A DNA stretch of 64,000 nucleotides, taken from Terriglobia bacterium (GTDB lineage Bacteria > Acidobacteriota > Terriglobia > Bryobacterales > Bryobacteraceae). Below, piece by piece: positions 37,184 through 46,612 of this stretch (positions are counted from its first letter, which is position 1; each line of letters begins with the position of its first letter). The position numbers and the translations under genes are program-made. The notes under the pieces were generated by a model, which searched no databases, was not told where the DNA came from, and was given only the letters and a program-made list of their open reading frames with translations. Location: positions 1-64,000 of the forward strand of contig JAJPHN010000051.1 in assembly GCA_021325235.1 (NCBI GenBank). Reading direction: 5' to 3'.

Positions 37184-39814
37184 TCAGCCTTCCTCGCGCA
37201 GCACCGTCATCGGGCTGACGTGGGCGGCACGAGCCGCGGGTACCCAGGCTGCCAGCAGACCGATCAGAATCATGAAAACGGCTGCGGCGGCGAGCGCTGC
37301 CGGATCGAGCGCCGACACATGAAACAGGAGAGTTTTCAAAACCCTGGTGAGCGCAAAGGTTCCCGCCAGTCCCACCGAGAGGCCAACCAGCAGCATGGAA
37401 AGCGCGCTGCTCAGAATGTGTGACAGCACATCACGGCTAGAAGCGCCGATGGCCATGCGAATACCGATCTCCCGCCGCTGCTGGCTGACGGCATGCGCCA
37501 GAACGCCGTAAAGTCCGAGCGCGGCCAGCAGTGCGGCGAGCGCGGCGAAAGCGCCAATTACCCAGGTGGGCTGCCGCATCCAGAGCGTGCTCTGCTGCTT
37601 TACCTGTTCCATTGTCCTGACGTCGGCCAAGGGTAAGTTCGGATCGATCTCATGTACCGCTGCCCGGATTGCGGCTATGGCGGCAACCGGGCTGCTTCGT
37701 GTTCGAACCACCAGGTTCACATCCTGCCGCGGAGCCTGCGCCAGCGGCATATAGGCCACTAACTCGAGCGGTGTGTTCAGACCATTGGTCCGCTCGCTGC
37801 GAACGACCCCGATAATTTCTGTGTTCACCGGTGATTCCGGTACAGTGCCGTAGCCGGGCACGTCGAGCATGACCCTTTGCCCGACTGGTGAGGTCATTTT
37901 AAATGTTTTCGCGAGTTGCCGGGCGAGTTCCTGGTTGATGACGACCGCCGGAGTGGTGCCCGCGCGATCGCCGGCCCCAATTCCGCGGCCGGTCAGGACA
38001 GGAATCCCGAGCGCGCCGAAATAGCCGGGATCGATTAGTTTCAAGCGAACCAGAACCGGTTCCGGCACTCCCGGCAGGCGCATGTACTCGCCCCATTGCA
38101 CCCCAGTTAGCGGCAGGCCCTGCGAAACGGCCGCACGTTCGACACCGGGCACCGCCTCGAGCTTGCGTGTGATCGTTCGGTAGAACTGGATCGCGCTTTG
38201 GGGAGATGGATAGGCGGCGAGAGGAAGATCGACCGACATGGTGAGAATATGATCGATCCGCACACCCGGGTCGACTTCCTGCAGTTTTGCGAGGCTCTTG
38301 AACAACAGCGCAGCGCCCGAGATCAGAAGGACGGAAGCGGCAACTTCGCCGATGACGATGGCGCGCCGGATCGGCGCATGCGAACCGGACGATGTACGTC
38401 CCGATTGATTCAGGGTTTTCGTGAGGCTCCCGAAGGATGTCTTCAGCGAAGGAAGCAATCCGGTAAGAAGCAGGACGCTCATGACGGCCAAGGCCGTGAA
38501 AGCCAGCACGCGCAGATCGATGCCCAGGTTGGCGGTAAAGGGCAGCGAGGACGCGACCCACGGGCTGGCAGCACGGAGGAGCAGGTCCGCCAGTGCGATG
38601 CCGGCCACGGCTCCCAACAGACAGAGAACCAGGTTTTCCGTGAGCAACTGGGCGATTAAACGTCCGCGGCTTGCTCCGAGTGCCGCCCGGACCGCCATTT
38701 CTTTACGGCGGCTGACGCCCCTGGCAAGCGCCAGGTTCGTTACGTTCGCGCAGGCAATCAGCAGCACCATGGCCACCGCTCCAAAGGCCAGGTAGATGGA
38801 CCGGCGCAGCGTATCTCCGACCAGCATTCTGGCGAAAGGATCGACCGCGAAGCCCCAGTCCTTTTGATAGATGACGTCGTTCAGATTCGCTCGTAAGGCG
38901 GTCATTCGGGCTTGTGCCTGTTCGAGACTCACGCCGCGCCGCAGCCGGCCAATCGGAGCAAGCCAATGCTGACCGCGGTTCATCTGATCGCGGGTGAAGA
39001 TCAAGGGCTTCCAGAAAACGGCATCCTCGCGATCGAAACTACCCGCCGGTAAAATCCCGATAATTTTGTGCGGCTCTCCATCGAGCATCAGTTCGCGGTT
39101 CAGAATGCCGGGATCGCCCGCGAAGTGCGTTTGCCAGAAGGCGTGGCTCAGGATCACGACCGGCGCTGCTCCCGGCTGATCTTCTCCGGGCGCGAAGCTT
39201 CGTCCCAACTGCGGCTTGACACGAAATACCTGAAAGTAATCGGTCGAAACCAGTTTGCCGGAAACGCGCGCCGGATCACCCCCGACGCTCGTGGCGGCTT
39301 TTACCGGAGACTCCACCGACAGCGCTTCGAAGATGCCGGTCTGGCGCTTCCAGTCCAAAAACGTAAGCGTGGTGGTCGGGTTGCGTCCCATCGGCGTCGA
39401 TTCCCACACCCGTACCATTCGCTCGGGCTCCGGGAACGGAAGCGGCTTCAGCAGAACCGCATCGACGAGACTGAACATGGCTGCGTTGGCCCCAATACCG
39501 AGCGCGAGCAACCCGATGCAGATGGTGGCGAATGCAGGATCTCGCGCCAAAGCGCCTATGCCGTAACGGAAGTCCCGGACCAAATTCTCGAGCCATTGGA
39601 CACTGCGCTGATCGCGATGAGCTTCCTTCATCTGCGCGATGCCGCCAAATTGCCGCTGAGCTGCGCTGCGGGCTTCTGCCGGTGAGAGTCCGGCGGCGAG
39701 CGCTTCCTGCTCGGCGGCCTCCAGATGGGCCAGGATTTCGCCTTCCAGTTCCTGTTCGAGATTTCGTTTGCGGAACAGCGCGAGCAAGCGAGTGACCGTC
39801 CAGCGAAGATTCAC
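37184..39814 (-). CDS. ADOP-type permease (MacB/FtsX-like)
   Basis: 876 residues with the acidobacterial duplicated permease layout: an N-terminal helical prefix (RKRNLEQELEGEILAHLEAAE), MacB periplasmic and FtsX regions, then a repeat. FtsX-type segments are ATICIGLLALGIGANAAMFS and, near the C-terminus, ALLAALGLYGVLAHAVSQ. The protein lacks an ATPase domain. These genes pair with PadR regulators in acidobacteria; here padR overlaps the start by ATGA. Substrate unknown. Confidence 0.9.
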   Translation of the reverse strand: MNLRWTVTRLLALFRKRNLEQELEGEILAHLEAAEQEALAAGLSPAEARSAAQRQFGGIAQMKEAHRDQRSVQWLENLVRDFRYGIGALARDPAFATICIGLLALGIGANAAMFSLVDAVLLKPLPFPEPERMVRVWESTPMGRNPTTTLTFLDWKRQTGIFEALSVESPVKAATSVGGDPARVSGKLVSTDYFQVFRVKPQLGRSFAPGEDQPGAAPVVILSHAFWQTHFAGDPGILNRELMLDGEPHKIIGILPAGSFDREDAVFWKPLIFTRDQMNRGQHWLAPIGRLRRGVSLEQAQARMTALRANLNDVIYQKDWGFAVDPFARMLVGDTLRRSIYLAFGAVAMVLLIACANVTNLALARGVSRRKEMAVRAALGASRGRLIAQLLTENLVLCLLGAVAGIALADLLLRAASPWVASSLPFTANLGIDLRVLAFTALAVMSVLLLTGLLPSLKTSFGSLTKTLNQSGRTSSGSHAPIRRAIVIGEVAASVLLISGAALLFKSLAKLQEVDPGVRIDHILTMSVDLPLAAYPSPQSAIQFYRTITRKLEAVPGVERAAVSQGLPLTGVQWGEYMRLPGVPEPVLVRLKLIDPGYFGALGIPVLTGRGIGAGDRAGTTPAVVINQELARQLAKTFKMTSPVGQRVMLDVPGYGTVPESPVNTEIIGVVRSERTNGLNTPLELVAYMPLAQAPRQDVNLVVRTRSSPVAAIAAIRAAVHEIDPNLPLADVRTMEQVKQQSTLWMRQPTWVIGAFAALAALLAALGLYGVLAHAVSQQRREIGIRMAIGASSRDVLSHILSSALSMLLVGLSVGLAGTFALTRVLKTLLFHVSALDPAALAAAAVFMILIGLLAAWVPAARAAHVSPMTVLREEG

Positions 39815-40164
39815 GCTTTCGCCTCCAGAAAGCGGGCGACCAGGGCTGTGGCTCTCTCCCAGTTCGCTACTTCGATACCGAGTTGCTTCGCTCCGGCCCG
39901 CGTGAGTGAGTAAACCTTGACCTTACGTTTCGTCTCGGAGACACCCCACTCGGTGCGAATCCACCCTTGCTGCTCGAGACGCATGAGGGCCGGATAAATC
40001 GATCCCTGATTCAGACGCAGAAGATTTTCCGCTACCTGCTCGATGCGCCGGGCGATGCGATAGCCGTGCAGCGGTCCCAACGTGTCCAGGGTTTTCAGGA
40101 TCAGGAGGTCCAGCGTTCCGTAGGGGACGTCCGCTTTTATGTTGGACAGGTTGGCAGCCGCCAT
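39811..40164 (-). CDS. PadR-family transcriptional regulator
   Basis: 117 residues forming a winged helix typical of PadR: GTLDLLILKTLDTLGPLHGY, RIEQVAENLLRLNQGSIYPAL, the 'GSIYPALMRLEQQGW' wing and KVYSLTRAGAKQL. PadR proteins repress neighbouring genes until they bind a ligand. It overlaps the ADOP permease by four bases and probably controls itself and that gene. Confidence 0.93.
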   Translation of the reverse strand: MAAANLSNIKADVPYGTLDLLILKTLDTLGPLHGYRIARRIEQVAENLLRLNQGSIYPALMRLEQQGWIRTEWGVSETKRKVKVYSLTRAGAKQLGIEVANWERATALVARFLEAKA

Positions 40165-40284
40165 ATCCGGTAGTTTACGTGCTTACCGGTAGGCTGTCAA
40201 CAGGTGTCGATCAGCGGCTCAAGATTTAAGCGGCACGGATCCCAGCGTGCCCGACTTGATGGATAGCGAGTAGGGCGAAGAAGT

Positions 40285-40611
40285 TTAGCTGGCGCGCGGG
40301 AGGCTGACGCGATGGACGCTCGGCTGAACGGCCCGGCGAGAGCGCGGGTCGCTTTCGAAGAATTCCGAGAAGCGCATGGGCGCGGCCGCACCCGAGGCAG
40401 CCTGCTGCTCGACAGTGCGCAGATAGCGGCGCAAAACTTCCGGCCGCGACGATTTCCGCATGCGCGTCATCTGCAGATCTAGCAGCAGCCGCATCTCCCA
40501 TGGCGTGAATACGTTACGGCGCACCGGGCCGCCGATCAGCTGTTGAACGAGCTGGCAATAGGCAGCCCAGTCCGATTTATTTCCGATCCCCTGATCCAAG
40601 CTTCGAAGCAA
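40285..40611 (-). CDS. Hypothetical protein
   Basis: 108 residues, no hydrophobic segment. A helical stretch NVFTPWEMRLLLDLQMTRMRKSSRPEVLRR is followed by a disordered C-terminus. Reading suggests a soluble helical protein; similar patterns occur in acidobacterial hypothetical proteins to my recollection. It is separated from padR by 120 bases and diverges from the NfrB-like gene. Confidence 0.55.
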   Translation of the reverse strand: MLRSLDQGIGNKSDWAAYCQLVQQLIGGPVRRNVFTPWEMRLLLDLQMTRMRKSSRPEVLRRYLRTVEQQAASGAAAPMRFSEFFESDPRSRRAVQPSVHRVSLPRAS

Positions 40612-40707
40612 TCTTCAACTCACCCTTCGATTTAGTGTCCGGACTGCGGAAAACTCTAAGGATTTTCTGCAATTCCGGGCAGCCGGCGCGCACTTCTCGA
40701 AAGAAGC

Positions 40708-42483
40708 TTGTTCGCCTTTCACACAGCTCTGGAGGCATTTCTCGGCTCGCTCGCCGTGCTGCTGCTTACTAGCGGTATCGACGATCTCATCCCCTTTTTC
40801 ACCCTGATTGCGGGTATGGCACTCGGAAAAAAGAAAGCGGCTACCGGGGCTGACGAGCTTCCCGAGCGCCGCATCGCGATCTTCGTGCCGTGCTGGCGGG
40901 AATCGGCCGTGATCGGCAACATGGTCCGGCATAATCTCTCGGTGATCCGCTATCACAACTTCGATTTTTTCCTCGGTGTGTATCCGAACGATCCCGACAC
41001 CGTGCATGTGGCGGAGCAGCTGGCAAGCGAGTTTTCGAATGTGCATGTGGCGATCTGTCCGAATCCGGGGCCGACGTCGAAAGCGGACTGCCTGAACACG
41101 GCCTACCAGCGGATGGAGCTTTTCGAAGCCGAGCAGGATGCCCGCTTCGACACGGTCGTGCTGCACGATGCGGAGGATCTGATCCATCCGCAAGCTTTCC
41201 GGGTGATCAATCGCGAGCGTGCGCATTACGAGATGGTGCAGATTCCAGTCTTGCCGCTTCCGACCGGGTTCTCGGATGTGACGCATGGCGTGTATATGGA
41301 CGAATTCTCGGAATATCAGTTCATTGATATGCGGGCGCGAGAGATCAGCGGATCGTTCATTCCGTCGAATGGCGTTGGCACCGGGTTCGCGCGCGAAATT
41401 CTGGAGCGGCTGGCGCGGGATCACAACGAGCAGCCTTTCGATCCGGCGAGTCTCACGGAAGACTACGAGATCGGCGTGCGCATTCACGAAATGGGCTACC
41501 GGCAGACGTTTGCCTCACTCGCTCGAAGCGAACAGGGGCTGATCGCCACGCGCGAATACTTCCCCCGCAACACGCACGCAGCGATCCGGCAGCGCACGCG
41601 CTGGATTACCGGCATTGCGCTGCAGACCTGGGAACGGCATGGCTGGCGCGGATCGTGGCGCACGAAATATTGGTTCTGGCGCGATCGCAAGGGGCTGTTG
41701 ACGAATCCGATCAGCGTGCTGGCGAACCTGGTCTTCTTCAGCGGCGTGCTCGATTATTCGCTGGCGAAACTGTTACATCACCCGTGGCATTTCACCGTGC
41801 AGAGCTCGACGGTCGCACGGCTCTGCGCAACGACTCTCGGCCTGCAGTGGTTCCGTACCGGGCTTCGCTCGCTATGCGTGGGCCGTATCTTCGGCTGGCA
41901 GACCGCGGCGGGTGTGCTGCTGCGCGTCTTCCATGCAAACCTGATCAACTCGGCGGCGACTGTCTGTGCCTTGCGCAATTATGTGCAGGCGCGCCGGCGC
42001 AAGCACACGCTCTCCTGGAACAAGACCGATCACCATTACCCGCAGCGCGACACACTGCATGCGCACCGCCGCGAACTGGCCGACGTGCTCATCGGGCAGG
42101 GTTATCTGTCGGCCGATCAGATTGCGGACGCGCAGGCACAGGTCGAGGTGGGCGCCACGCTCGATCTCTTGCTGCTGGCGAACCGGCTGATCGACGAGCA
42201 GTCGCTCTGTAAAGCGATGAGTTTGCAATCGGGCTTGCCGGCGGCGCGCCTCGACACGCCCAAAGTGAGCGCGCACGTGCTGCGCTCCCTGCCATTGCAG
42301 CTACGTCATCAATGCGGCGTAGTTCCGTTTGCCGTGAAATCGGGCAAACTGCTGGTGGCCACGCCTTCGGTCCCCTCGACCGACATCTTCGACCGCGTGC
42401 AGGAGGTGAGTCATCTCCCGATCGAATTTCAACTCGTCACGCCCAGCGTCTTCCGGCAGCTCTGCGAGCACGCGCACAATTAG
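40708..42483 (+). CDS. NfrB-like glycosyltransferase with C-terminal MshEN-like domain
   Basis: 591 residues from TTG 40708. The GT2 core has VPCWRE, LHDAEDLIHP (the DxD-like motif), SLTEDYEIGVR and RQRTRWITGI, the QxxRW signature of processive enzymes. Residues about 452-591 match the MshEN/GspE N-terminal fold with LADVLIGQGYLSADQI and LDLLLLANRLIDEQSLCKAM. E. coli NfrB has this architecture and its MshEN domain binds cyclic di-GMP to drive secretion of a polysaccharide. Here the usual leading Arg-Leu-Gly of each repeat is Glu-Leu-Ala and Thr-Leu-Asp, so binding is uncertain. No NfrA partner is adjacent. Confidence 0.85.
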   Translation: MFAFHTALEAFLGSLAVLLLTSGIDDLIPFFTLIAGMALGKKKAATGADELPERRIAIFVPCWRESAVIGNMVRHNLSVIRYHNFDFFLGVYPNDPDTVHVAEQLASEFSNVHVAICPNPGPTSKADCLNTAYQRMELFEAEQDARFDTVVLHDAEDLIHPQAFRVINRERAHYEMVQIPVLPLPTGFSDVTHGVYMDEFSEYQFIDMRAREISGSFIPSNGVGTGFAREILERLARDHNEQPFDPASLTEDYEIGVRIHEMGYRQTFASLARSEQGLIATREYFPRNTHAAIRQRTRWITGIALQTWERHGWRGSWRTKYWFWRDRKGLLTNPISVLANLVFFSGVLDYSLAKLLHHPWHFTVQSSTVARLCATTLGLQWFRTGLRSLCVGRIFGWQTAAGVLLRVFHANLINSAATVCALRNYVQARRRKHTLSWNKTDHHYPQRDTLHAHRRELADVLIGQGYLSADQIADAQAQVEVGATLDLLLLANRLIDEQSLCKAMSLQSGLPAARLDTPKVSAHVLRSLPLQLRHQCGVVPFAVKSGKLLVATPSVPSTDIFDRVQEVSHLPIEFQLVTPSVFRQLCEHAHN

Positions 42484-42943
42484 GGTGCGTTGTTCTGGTG
42501 AACAGAATCCCGTTCACTGGCCATCTGCTCAAGCCTGCTTTGTATGTCGAGGCGCATTTGATTCTGAAGATAGACTTCGAGCCCGCTTCGATTTCCTACG
42601 TACTTGTCATTCATGGGAAGCGGAAGGCCTTCGCGATCGAGCGAGCGCGGGTATCAGTACTTCTTGCGAAAGCGACGGATTGATTCCGGCGCAGGATTCT
42701 TCCACTCGCAGGCTGACGATTGCCGTGTAACAAAACGCGAGCACTCTTGAGGAATCGGGGCGCGCGAACTCCCAGCCGGCTAAGCGCAGCATTCCGCTCC
42801 ACGAGCAATCCACGCTTTCTCATGGTAGTCTGCGCGGCTGCATCCCAAATGGGATAGATGCACTGTAGATCCGTACGGGAGATCAGAAAACTCCCTGTAA
42901 TTGACCGAAGCGCACGTCTCTCTTTACGCTCGAAGAGTCTTTT
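42484..42943. other. Intergenic region, no gene found
   Basis: In this 460-bp stretch none of the frames looks like a real protein. A short hairpin (TGTTC/GAACA around 42491-42504) follows the NfrB-like stop but lacks a T-tract. TTGACC (42901-42906) and TACGCT (42925-42930), 18 bases apart, could be a weak promoter for the PEP-CTERM gene. Confidence 0.4.
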
Positions 42944-43540
42944 ATGCGTCTCCGATCTTCTCTCACCGCTCTTTCTATTGTTTCTTGTCTCTCTCTCTTC
43001 GCTGGTATGAGCCGTGCGGACAGCACGGTCACGCTGCATGTGCAGGGCGTGTACAGCGACTCTACAACGTTCTCGGGCTCGCTCGTCTACGATCAGCCGG
43101 CCCAGGCTTTCATCGGCGGAAGTATCACTGACAGCGCACCGCTGAGCGCCTGGGGTATGAGCTTCGATCCGCAGACCTACACCGGGCAGAATGCGTATAC
43201 GATCACGCTTCCTGGCTGCGTCTTGGGCTGCGATCAATTCGGCGCTGAGTTCTATACCAGCGGGAACCCCTATGGCTTGCCCTATCTCGATCTGTATTTC
43301 GCGGGCGATCCGAGCACGTTTGCGGGCGGCCCCATCCAGCCGATTCAGACGTACGTCGGCTATTTCGGGCCGGAATCGAACACGAGCCAGGAAGTGATCG
43401 GCGAAGGCGCTACGCGGCAGGTGATCTCCGGCAGTTTGTGCGCTGTTTCGGATGCGCCGGAACCGGCCACCTGGCTGCTGTCACTGCCGGGACTGGCGCT
43501 GGCGGGCATCGTGCGGCGGTCGCGCCGACCGGTTCGCTAA
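42944..43540 (+). CDS. PEP-CTERM sorting-domain protein
   Basis: 198 residues with a signal peptide (LSIVSCLSLFAGMSRAD), a beta-rich middle with Thr/Ser/Gly stretches, and a C-terminal sorting tag: PEPATW at residues 172-177, a hydrophobic helix (LLSLPGLALAGIV) and a basic tail (RRSRRPVR). Exosortase cuts such tags during export to the cell surface, often with exopolysaccharide. It is next to the polysaccharide gene, which suits the usual association, but no exosortase is in the window. Confidence 0.88.
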   Translation: MRLRSSLTALSIVSCLSLFAGMSRADSTVTLHVQGVYSDSTTFSGSLVYDQPAQAFIGGSITDSAPLSAWGMSFDPQTYTGQNAYTITLPGCVLGCDQFGAEFYTSGNPYGLPYLDLYFAGDPSTFAGGPIQPIQTYVGYFGPESNTSQEVIGEGATRQVISGSLCAVSDAPEPATWLLSLPGLALAGIVRRSRRPVR

Positions 43541-43543
43541 CGC

Positions 43544-43996
43544 CTATCGTGCGGGAATTTGCGCTGAGGGATCGAAGATATCAATCGGCGCAAATTCCAC
43601 GATCTTCCATTTGCCTTTTTCGCGCCGGAACCGGACGGTAATGTCAGCCGCACGCTGGATGCTGAAGGTGTGCTGCGCGTCGCCGAGCGTCATGGTCCAG
43701 TGGACGTGCATTTCCGGCTCATCGCCCTCGCTTGGATCGTCGAGGAAATTGACTTCGTTCGTGATCTGGTACCCGTCGGCGAGTCCGGTGAAATCGCGCC
43801 GCAGTTTGTCGTAGTCTTTGCAGGATTTGGAGAAGACTTCCATCGCATCCGGCCCGTTGGCGGCAGAGATCGCGTTCGATACCTGCATGACGCGCTCGCG
43901 CAAATCGCCTGCCTGATCGGCGCGCGCGCCGGTCGTAAGTACGCAGAAGAGTGCTGCGACGGCGAGCGAACGGAAATTACGTGCGGTAACTGCCAT
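43544..43996 (-). CDS. Exported protein, possible NTF2-like fold
   Basis: 150 residues with a signal peptide (RSLAVAALFCVLTTGARAD). The remaining region has helix VMQVSNAISAANGP followed by strands (EMHVHWTMTLGDAQ, FSIQRAADITVRFRREKGKWKIVEF), a pattern common in SnoaL/NTF2-type domains. Function is unknown. Its start lies 20 bases inside the end of argJ, so it probably forms the tail of that operon. Confidence 0.65.
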   Translation of the reverse strand: MAVTARNFRSLAVAALFCVLTTGARADQAGDLRERVMQVSNAISAANGPDAMEVFSKSCKDYDKLRRDFTGLADGYQITNEVNFLDDPSEGDEPEMHVHWTMTLGDAQHTFSIQRAADITVRFRREKGKWKIVEFAPIDIFDPSAQIPAR

Positions 43997-45155
43997 TGAT
44001 CTGAATGTAGCCCTCGGTGAGATCGCAGGTGAAGAAGCGCGCCTCGCTCTTGCCGGATCCTTTCAGCTCGATGCGGATGCGGACCTCGGCCTCATCCAGT
44101 TTCTGCTTGAGCGCTGCTTCATCGAAATCCGCCGCGAGACCGTCTTTGCAGACCAGCGTGCGCTGCAGATAGATGTCGACCTTGCGCGGATCGAAGGCAA
44201 TGCCCGAATAGCCGGCTGCGCACAGAATGCGGCCCCAGTTGGGATCGCTACCCGCGATCGCGGTCTTCACAAGCGGCGAATTGGCCACGGCGCGCGCTAC
44301 CTGCCGGGCGTCGTCCGTTGTTTTAAAACCGACCGTCCGCACCACGATCAGCTTGCGCGCGCCCTCGCCGTCAGCCGCAATCTGTTCGGCCAGGCTTTCC
44401 ATCACCCAGGTCAGAACTTCTTCGACCACTTTGCGTTCTTTTGCGTCCGGCGCAACGCCCGAAGCTCCGCCCGCCAGCAGGACCACGGTGTCGTTGGTCG
44501 ACATGTCGCCGTCCACGGTGAGCGAATTATAGGAACGCTCAGTAGCGTGCGCGAGCATCGGCTGCAGATGCTTTGCTTCAATGGCGGCGTCGGTCATAAC
44601 GAAGCCGAGCGTGGTGGCCATATTCGGATGAATCATGCCCGCCCCTTTGGTCATGCCAGCGATGCGCACGGTTCCGTTGCGTAGCTTCACTTCTTCGCTG
44701 GCGACTTTCATGCGCGTATCGGTGGTCAGAATCGCACGCGCGACGTCTTCGAAATGCTCGGGCGCGAGCTTTGAGGCGAGATGCGGAATCGCAGCGGTGA
44801 TCAGCTTCGGTTCCAGTTCTACGCCGATCACGCCGGTAGAGGCCGGTACTATCTGCTGCGGCTTCGCGTTCAAAGCTTTCGCCGCCGCCTTGCAGGACGC
44901 AAGCGCGACTGCATCGCCGGTGCGGGTTGCGCAATTCGCGTTGCCGGCATTGATCAGAATCGCAGCCGCTCTTCCTTTGCTGGCTCGCAGATGCTTGCGC
45001 GCCAGCCGCACCGGAGCCGCCTGGACGACGTTGGTGGTGAAGACGGCCGCTGCCGCTGCAGGCTGATCCGGCACGATCAGCGCCAGATCATCGCGTTCCT
45101 GCTTGCGAATGCCCGCATAGACCGCGGCATAGCGAAATCCAATCGGAAGATTCAA
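43977..45155 (-). CDS. argJ: Glutamate N-acetyltransferase / amino-acid acetyltransferase ArgJ
   Basis: Transfers the acetyl group from N-acetylornithine to glutamate in the cyclic arginine pathway, and may use acetyl-CoA. The TTG at 45155 overlaps the fmt stop and puts LNLPIGFRYAAVYAGIR at the N-terminus as in the family; 392 residues is a normal length. The self-cleavage site reads GMIHPNMATTLGFVMTDA, with the nucleophile Thr after Ala. The usual Met after Thr is Thr here. Confidence 0.93.
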   Translation of the reverse strand: MNLPIGFRYAAVYAGIRKQERDDLALIVPDQPAAAAAVFTTNVVQAAPVRLARKHLRASKGRAAAILINAGNANCATRTGDAVALASCKAAAKALNAKPQQIVPASTGVIGVELEPKLITAAIPHLASKLAPEHFEDVARAILTTDTRMKVASEEVKLRNGTVRIAGMTKGAGMIHPNMATTLGFVMTDAAIEAKHLQPMLAHATERSYNSLTVDGDMSTNDTVVLLAGGASGVAPDAKERKVVEEVLTWVMESLAEQIAADGEGARKLIVVRTVGFKTTDDARQVARAVANSPLVKTAIAGSDPNWGRILCAAGYSGIAFDPRKVDIYLQRTLVCKDGLAADFDEAALKQKLDEAEVRIRIELKGSGKSEARFFTCDLTEGYIQINGSYRT

Positions 45156-46084
45156 GCCTCGCTCCCAAAGAATTCGTTTTCCCGCACAGAGTAGCCGTTC
45201 AGGAATGCTTCCACCGACATGCGATTCTTTCCAGCCGGCTGCACTTCGAGCAACTCGAGCGCAGTATTCGCGCCGCAACCCGCCAGCAGGCGCTTCTTTT
45301 CCACGCACAGCTGACCCGGAGACAATCCGGCAGAATCGGCTGGCCGCGCGCGCACGATAGAAAGCTGCGCACCGCGAAAGCTCGTGTAGGCGCCGGGCCA
45401 CGGTGTGAAACCGCGCAGCCGGTTGTAAATCTGCGTTGCGGTTAGCGTCCAATCGACGCGTCCGTCTTCCTTACGTAGAATCGGTGCGAGTGTGGCTTCG
45501 CGATCGTCCTGCTCTTCGCGATGCACGGTGCCGTCCTCGATGCGCCGGATCGTCTCAACCAGCAGTTCCGCACCGATATCGGCCAGGCGCGCGCTCAGTT
45601 CGGGAGCGGTTTCATCGGGCTCGATGCTCACGGCCTGCGCGGCCAGCATGTCGCCCGTGTCGAGACCGGCATCGATCTGCATGATGGTCACGCCGGTGCG
45701 CGCTTCCCCATTCGCGATCGCCCATTGAATCGGAGCCGCGCCGCGGTACTTGGGCAGCAGCGAGGCGTGCACATTCAATATGCCGTGCTTCGGAATGTCG
45801 ATAATGTTCTGCGGGATGATCTGGCCGTAGCCGACCACCACGGCGATCTCGGGTGCGAGGCTTTCGATGAGCTCGGGACTGGGCGAGCGCCGGATGCGCT
45901 CCGGCTGCAGGACGCGGATGCCGAGCGCAGCGGCGGCCTGCTTCACCGGCGGTTCGACAAGTTTGTTGCCGCGTCCCTTCGGCCGGTCGGGCTGAGTGAA
46001 GACGGCCAGCACGTTGTGATCGCGGGCGAGCGCGCGCAGCGACGGGACTGCAAATTCCGGCGTGCCGAGAAAAATCGCGCGCAT
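45152..46084 (-). CDS. fmt: Methionyl-tRNA formyltransferase
   Basis: Formylates initiator Met-tRNA using 10-formyltetrahydrofolate. 310 residues. The folate-binding motif is VVGYGQIIPQNII, and the catalytic stretch NVHASLLPKYRGAAPIQWAI has the conserved Asn, His and Arg; the catalytic Asp is in DAGLDTGDML. A C-terminal tRNA-binding domain follows. It is next to def and coupled to argJ by a 4-base overlap. Confidence 0.97.
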   Translation of the reverse strand: MRAIFLGTPEFAVPSLRALARDHNVLAVFTQPDRPKGRGNKLVEPPVKQAAAALGIRVLQPERIRRSPSPELIESLAPEIAVVVGYGQIIPQNIIDIPKHGILNVHASLLPKYRGAAPIQWAIANGEARTGVTIMQIDAGLDTGDMLAAQAVSIEPDETAPELSARLADIGAELLVETIRRIEDGTVHREEQDDREATLAPILRKEDGRVDWTLTATQIYNRLRGFTPWPGAYTSFRGAQLSIVRARPADSAGLSPGQLCVEKKRLLAGCGANTALELLEVQPAGKNRMSVEAFLNGYSVRENEFFGSEA

Positions 46085-46096
46085 CTCAGCGAATGC

Positions 46097-46612
46097 CTAA
46101 TCCCACTCGCCCGCCCGCTGCAGCTTTTTGATCTTGCGTCGGATAATATCCCGCTTGAGCGCGCTCAGATGATTGATGAACAGTACGCCGTTGAGATGAT
46201 CGATCTCATGCTCGAAGGCCCGCGCCAGCAGCTCTTCGCCGTCGAGCTCGATCGTTTCGCCCTTTTCATTTTGCGCACGCACCTTCACGTGCATGGCGCG
46301 TGTCACGGGCTCGCGAAATCCGGGGATGCTCAGGCAGCCTTCTTCGCCGGTCTGCTTGCCTTCCCGGAACGTCACTTCGGGGTTGATGATGACGATCTTC
46401 TTCGATTCGTCCTCCCCCACGCTGACATCGATCACCGATATCCGTTTCTTTGAGCCGATCTGCGGGGCCGCCAGGCCCACGCCTTTGGCCGCGTACATGG
46501 TCTCCCACATATCCGCAATCAGATTGCGCAGCTCCGGCGTGTCGAATTCGGTGACGGGTTCGGCGACCTCTTCCAGAATCGGTTCGCCGTACTTCAAAAT
46601 CGTTCTGACCAT
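46097..46612 (-). CDS. def: Peptide deformylase
   Basis: Removes the N-formyl group from nascent proteins. The 171 residues show all three motifs: GVGLAAPQIG, EEGCLSIPGF with the metal-binding Cys, and HEIDHLNG with two metal-binding His and the catalytic Glu. It sits 12 bases before fmt in the common def-fmt pair, and immediately after aroC. Confidence 0.97.
   Translation of the reverse strand: MVRTILKYGEPILEEVAEPVTEFDTPELRNLIADMWETMYAAKGVGLAAPQIGSKKRISVIDVSVGEDESKKIVIINPEVTFREGKQTGEEGCLSIPGFREPVTRAMHVKVRAQNEKGETIELDGEELLARAFEHEIDHLNGVLFINHLSALKRDIIRRKIKKLQRAGEWD

Noticed and set aside
42611-43237. A 208-codon minus-strand frame across the start of the PEP-CTERM gene
   Set aside because: Arg-rich translation, no domain, and it overlaps a gene with a clear signal peptide and sorting tag.
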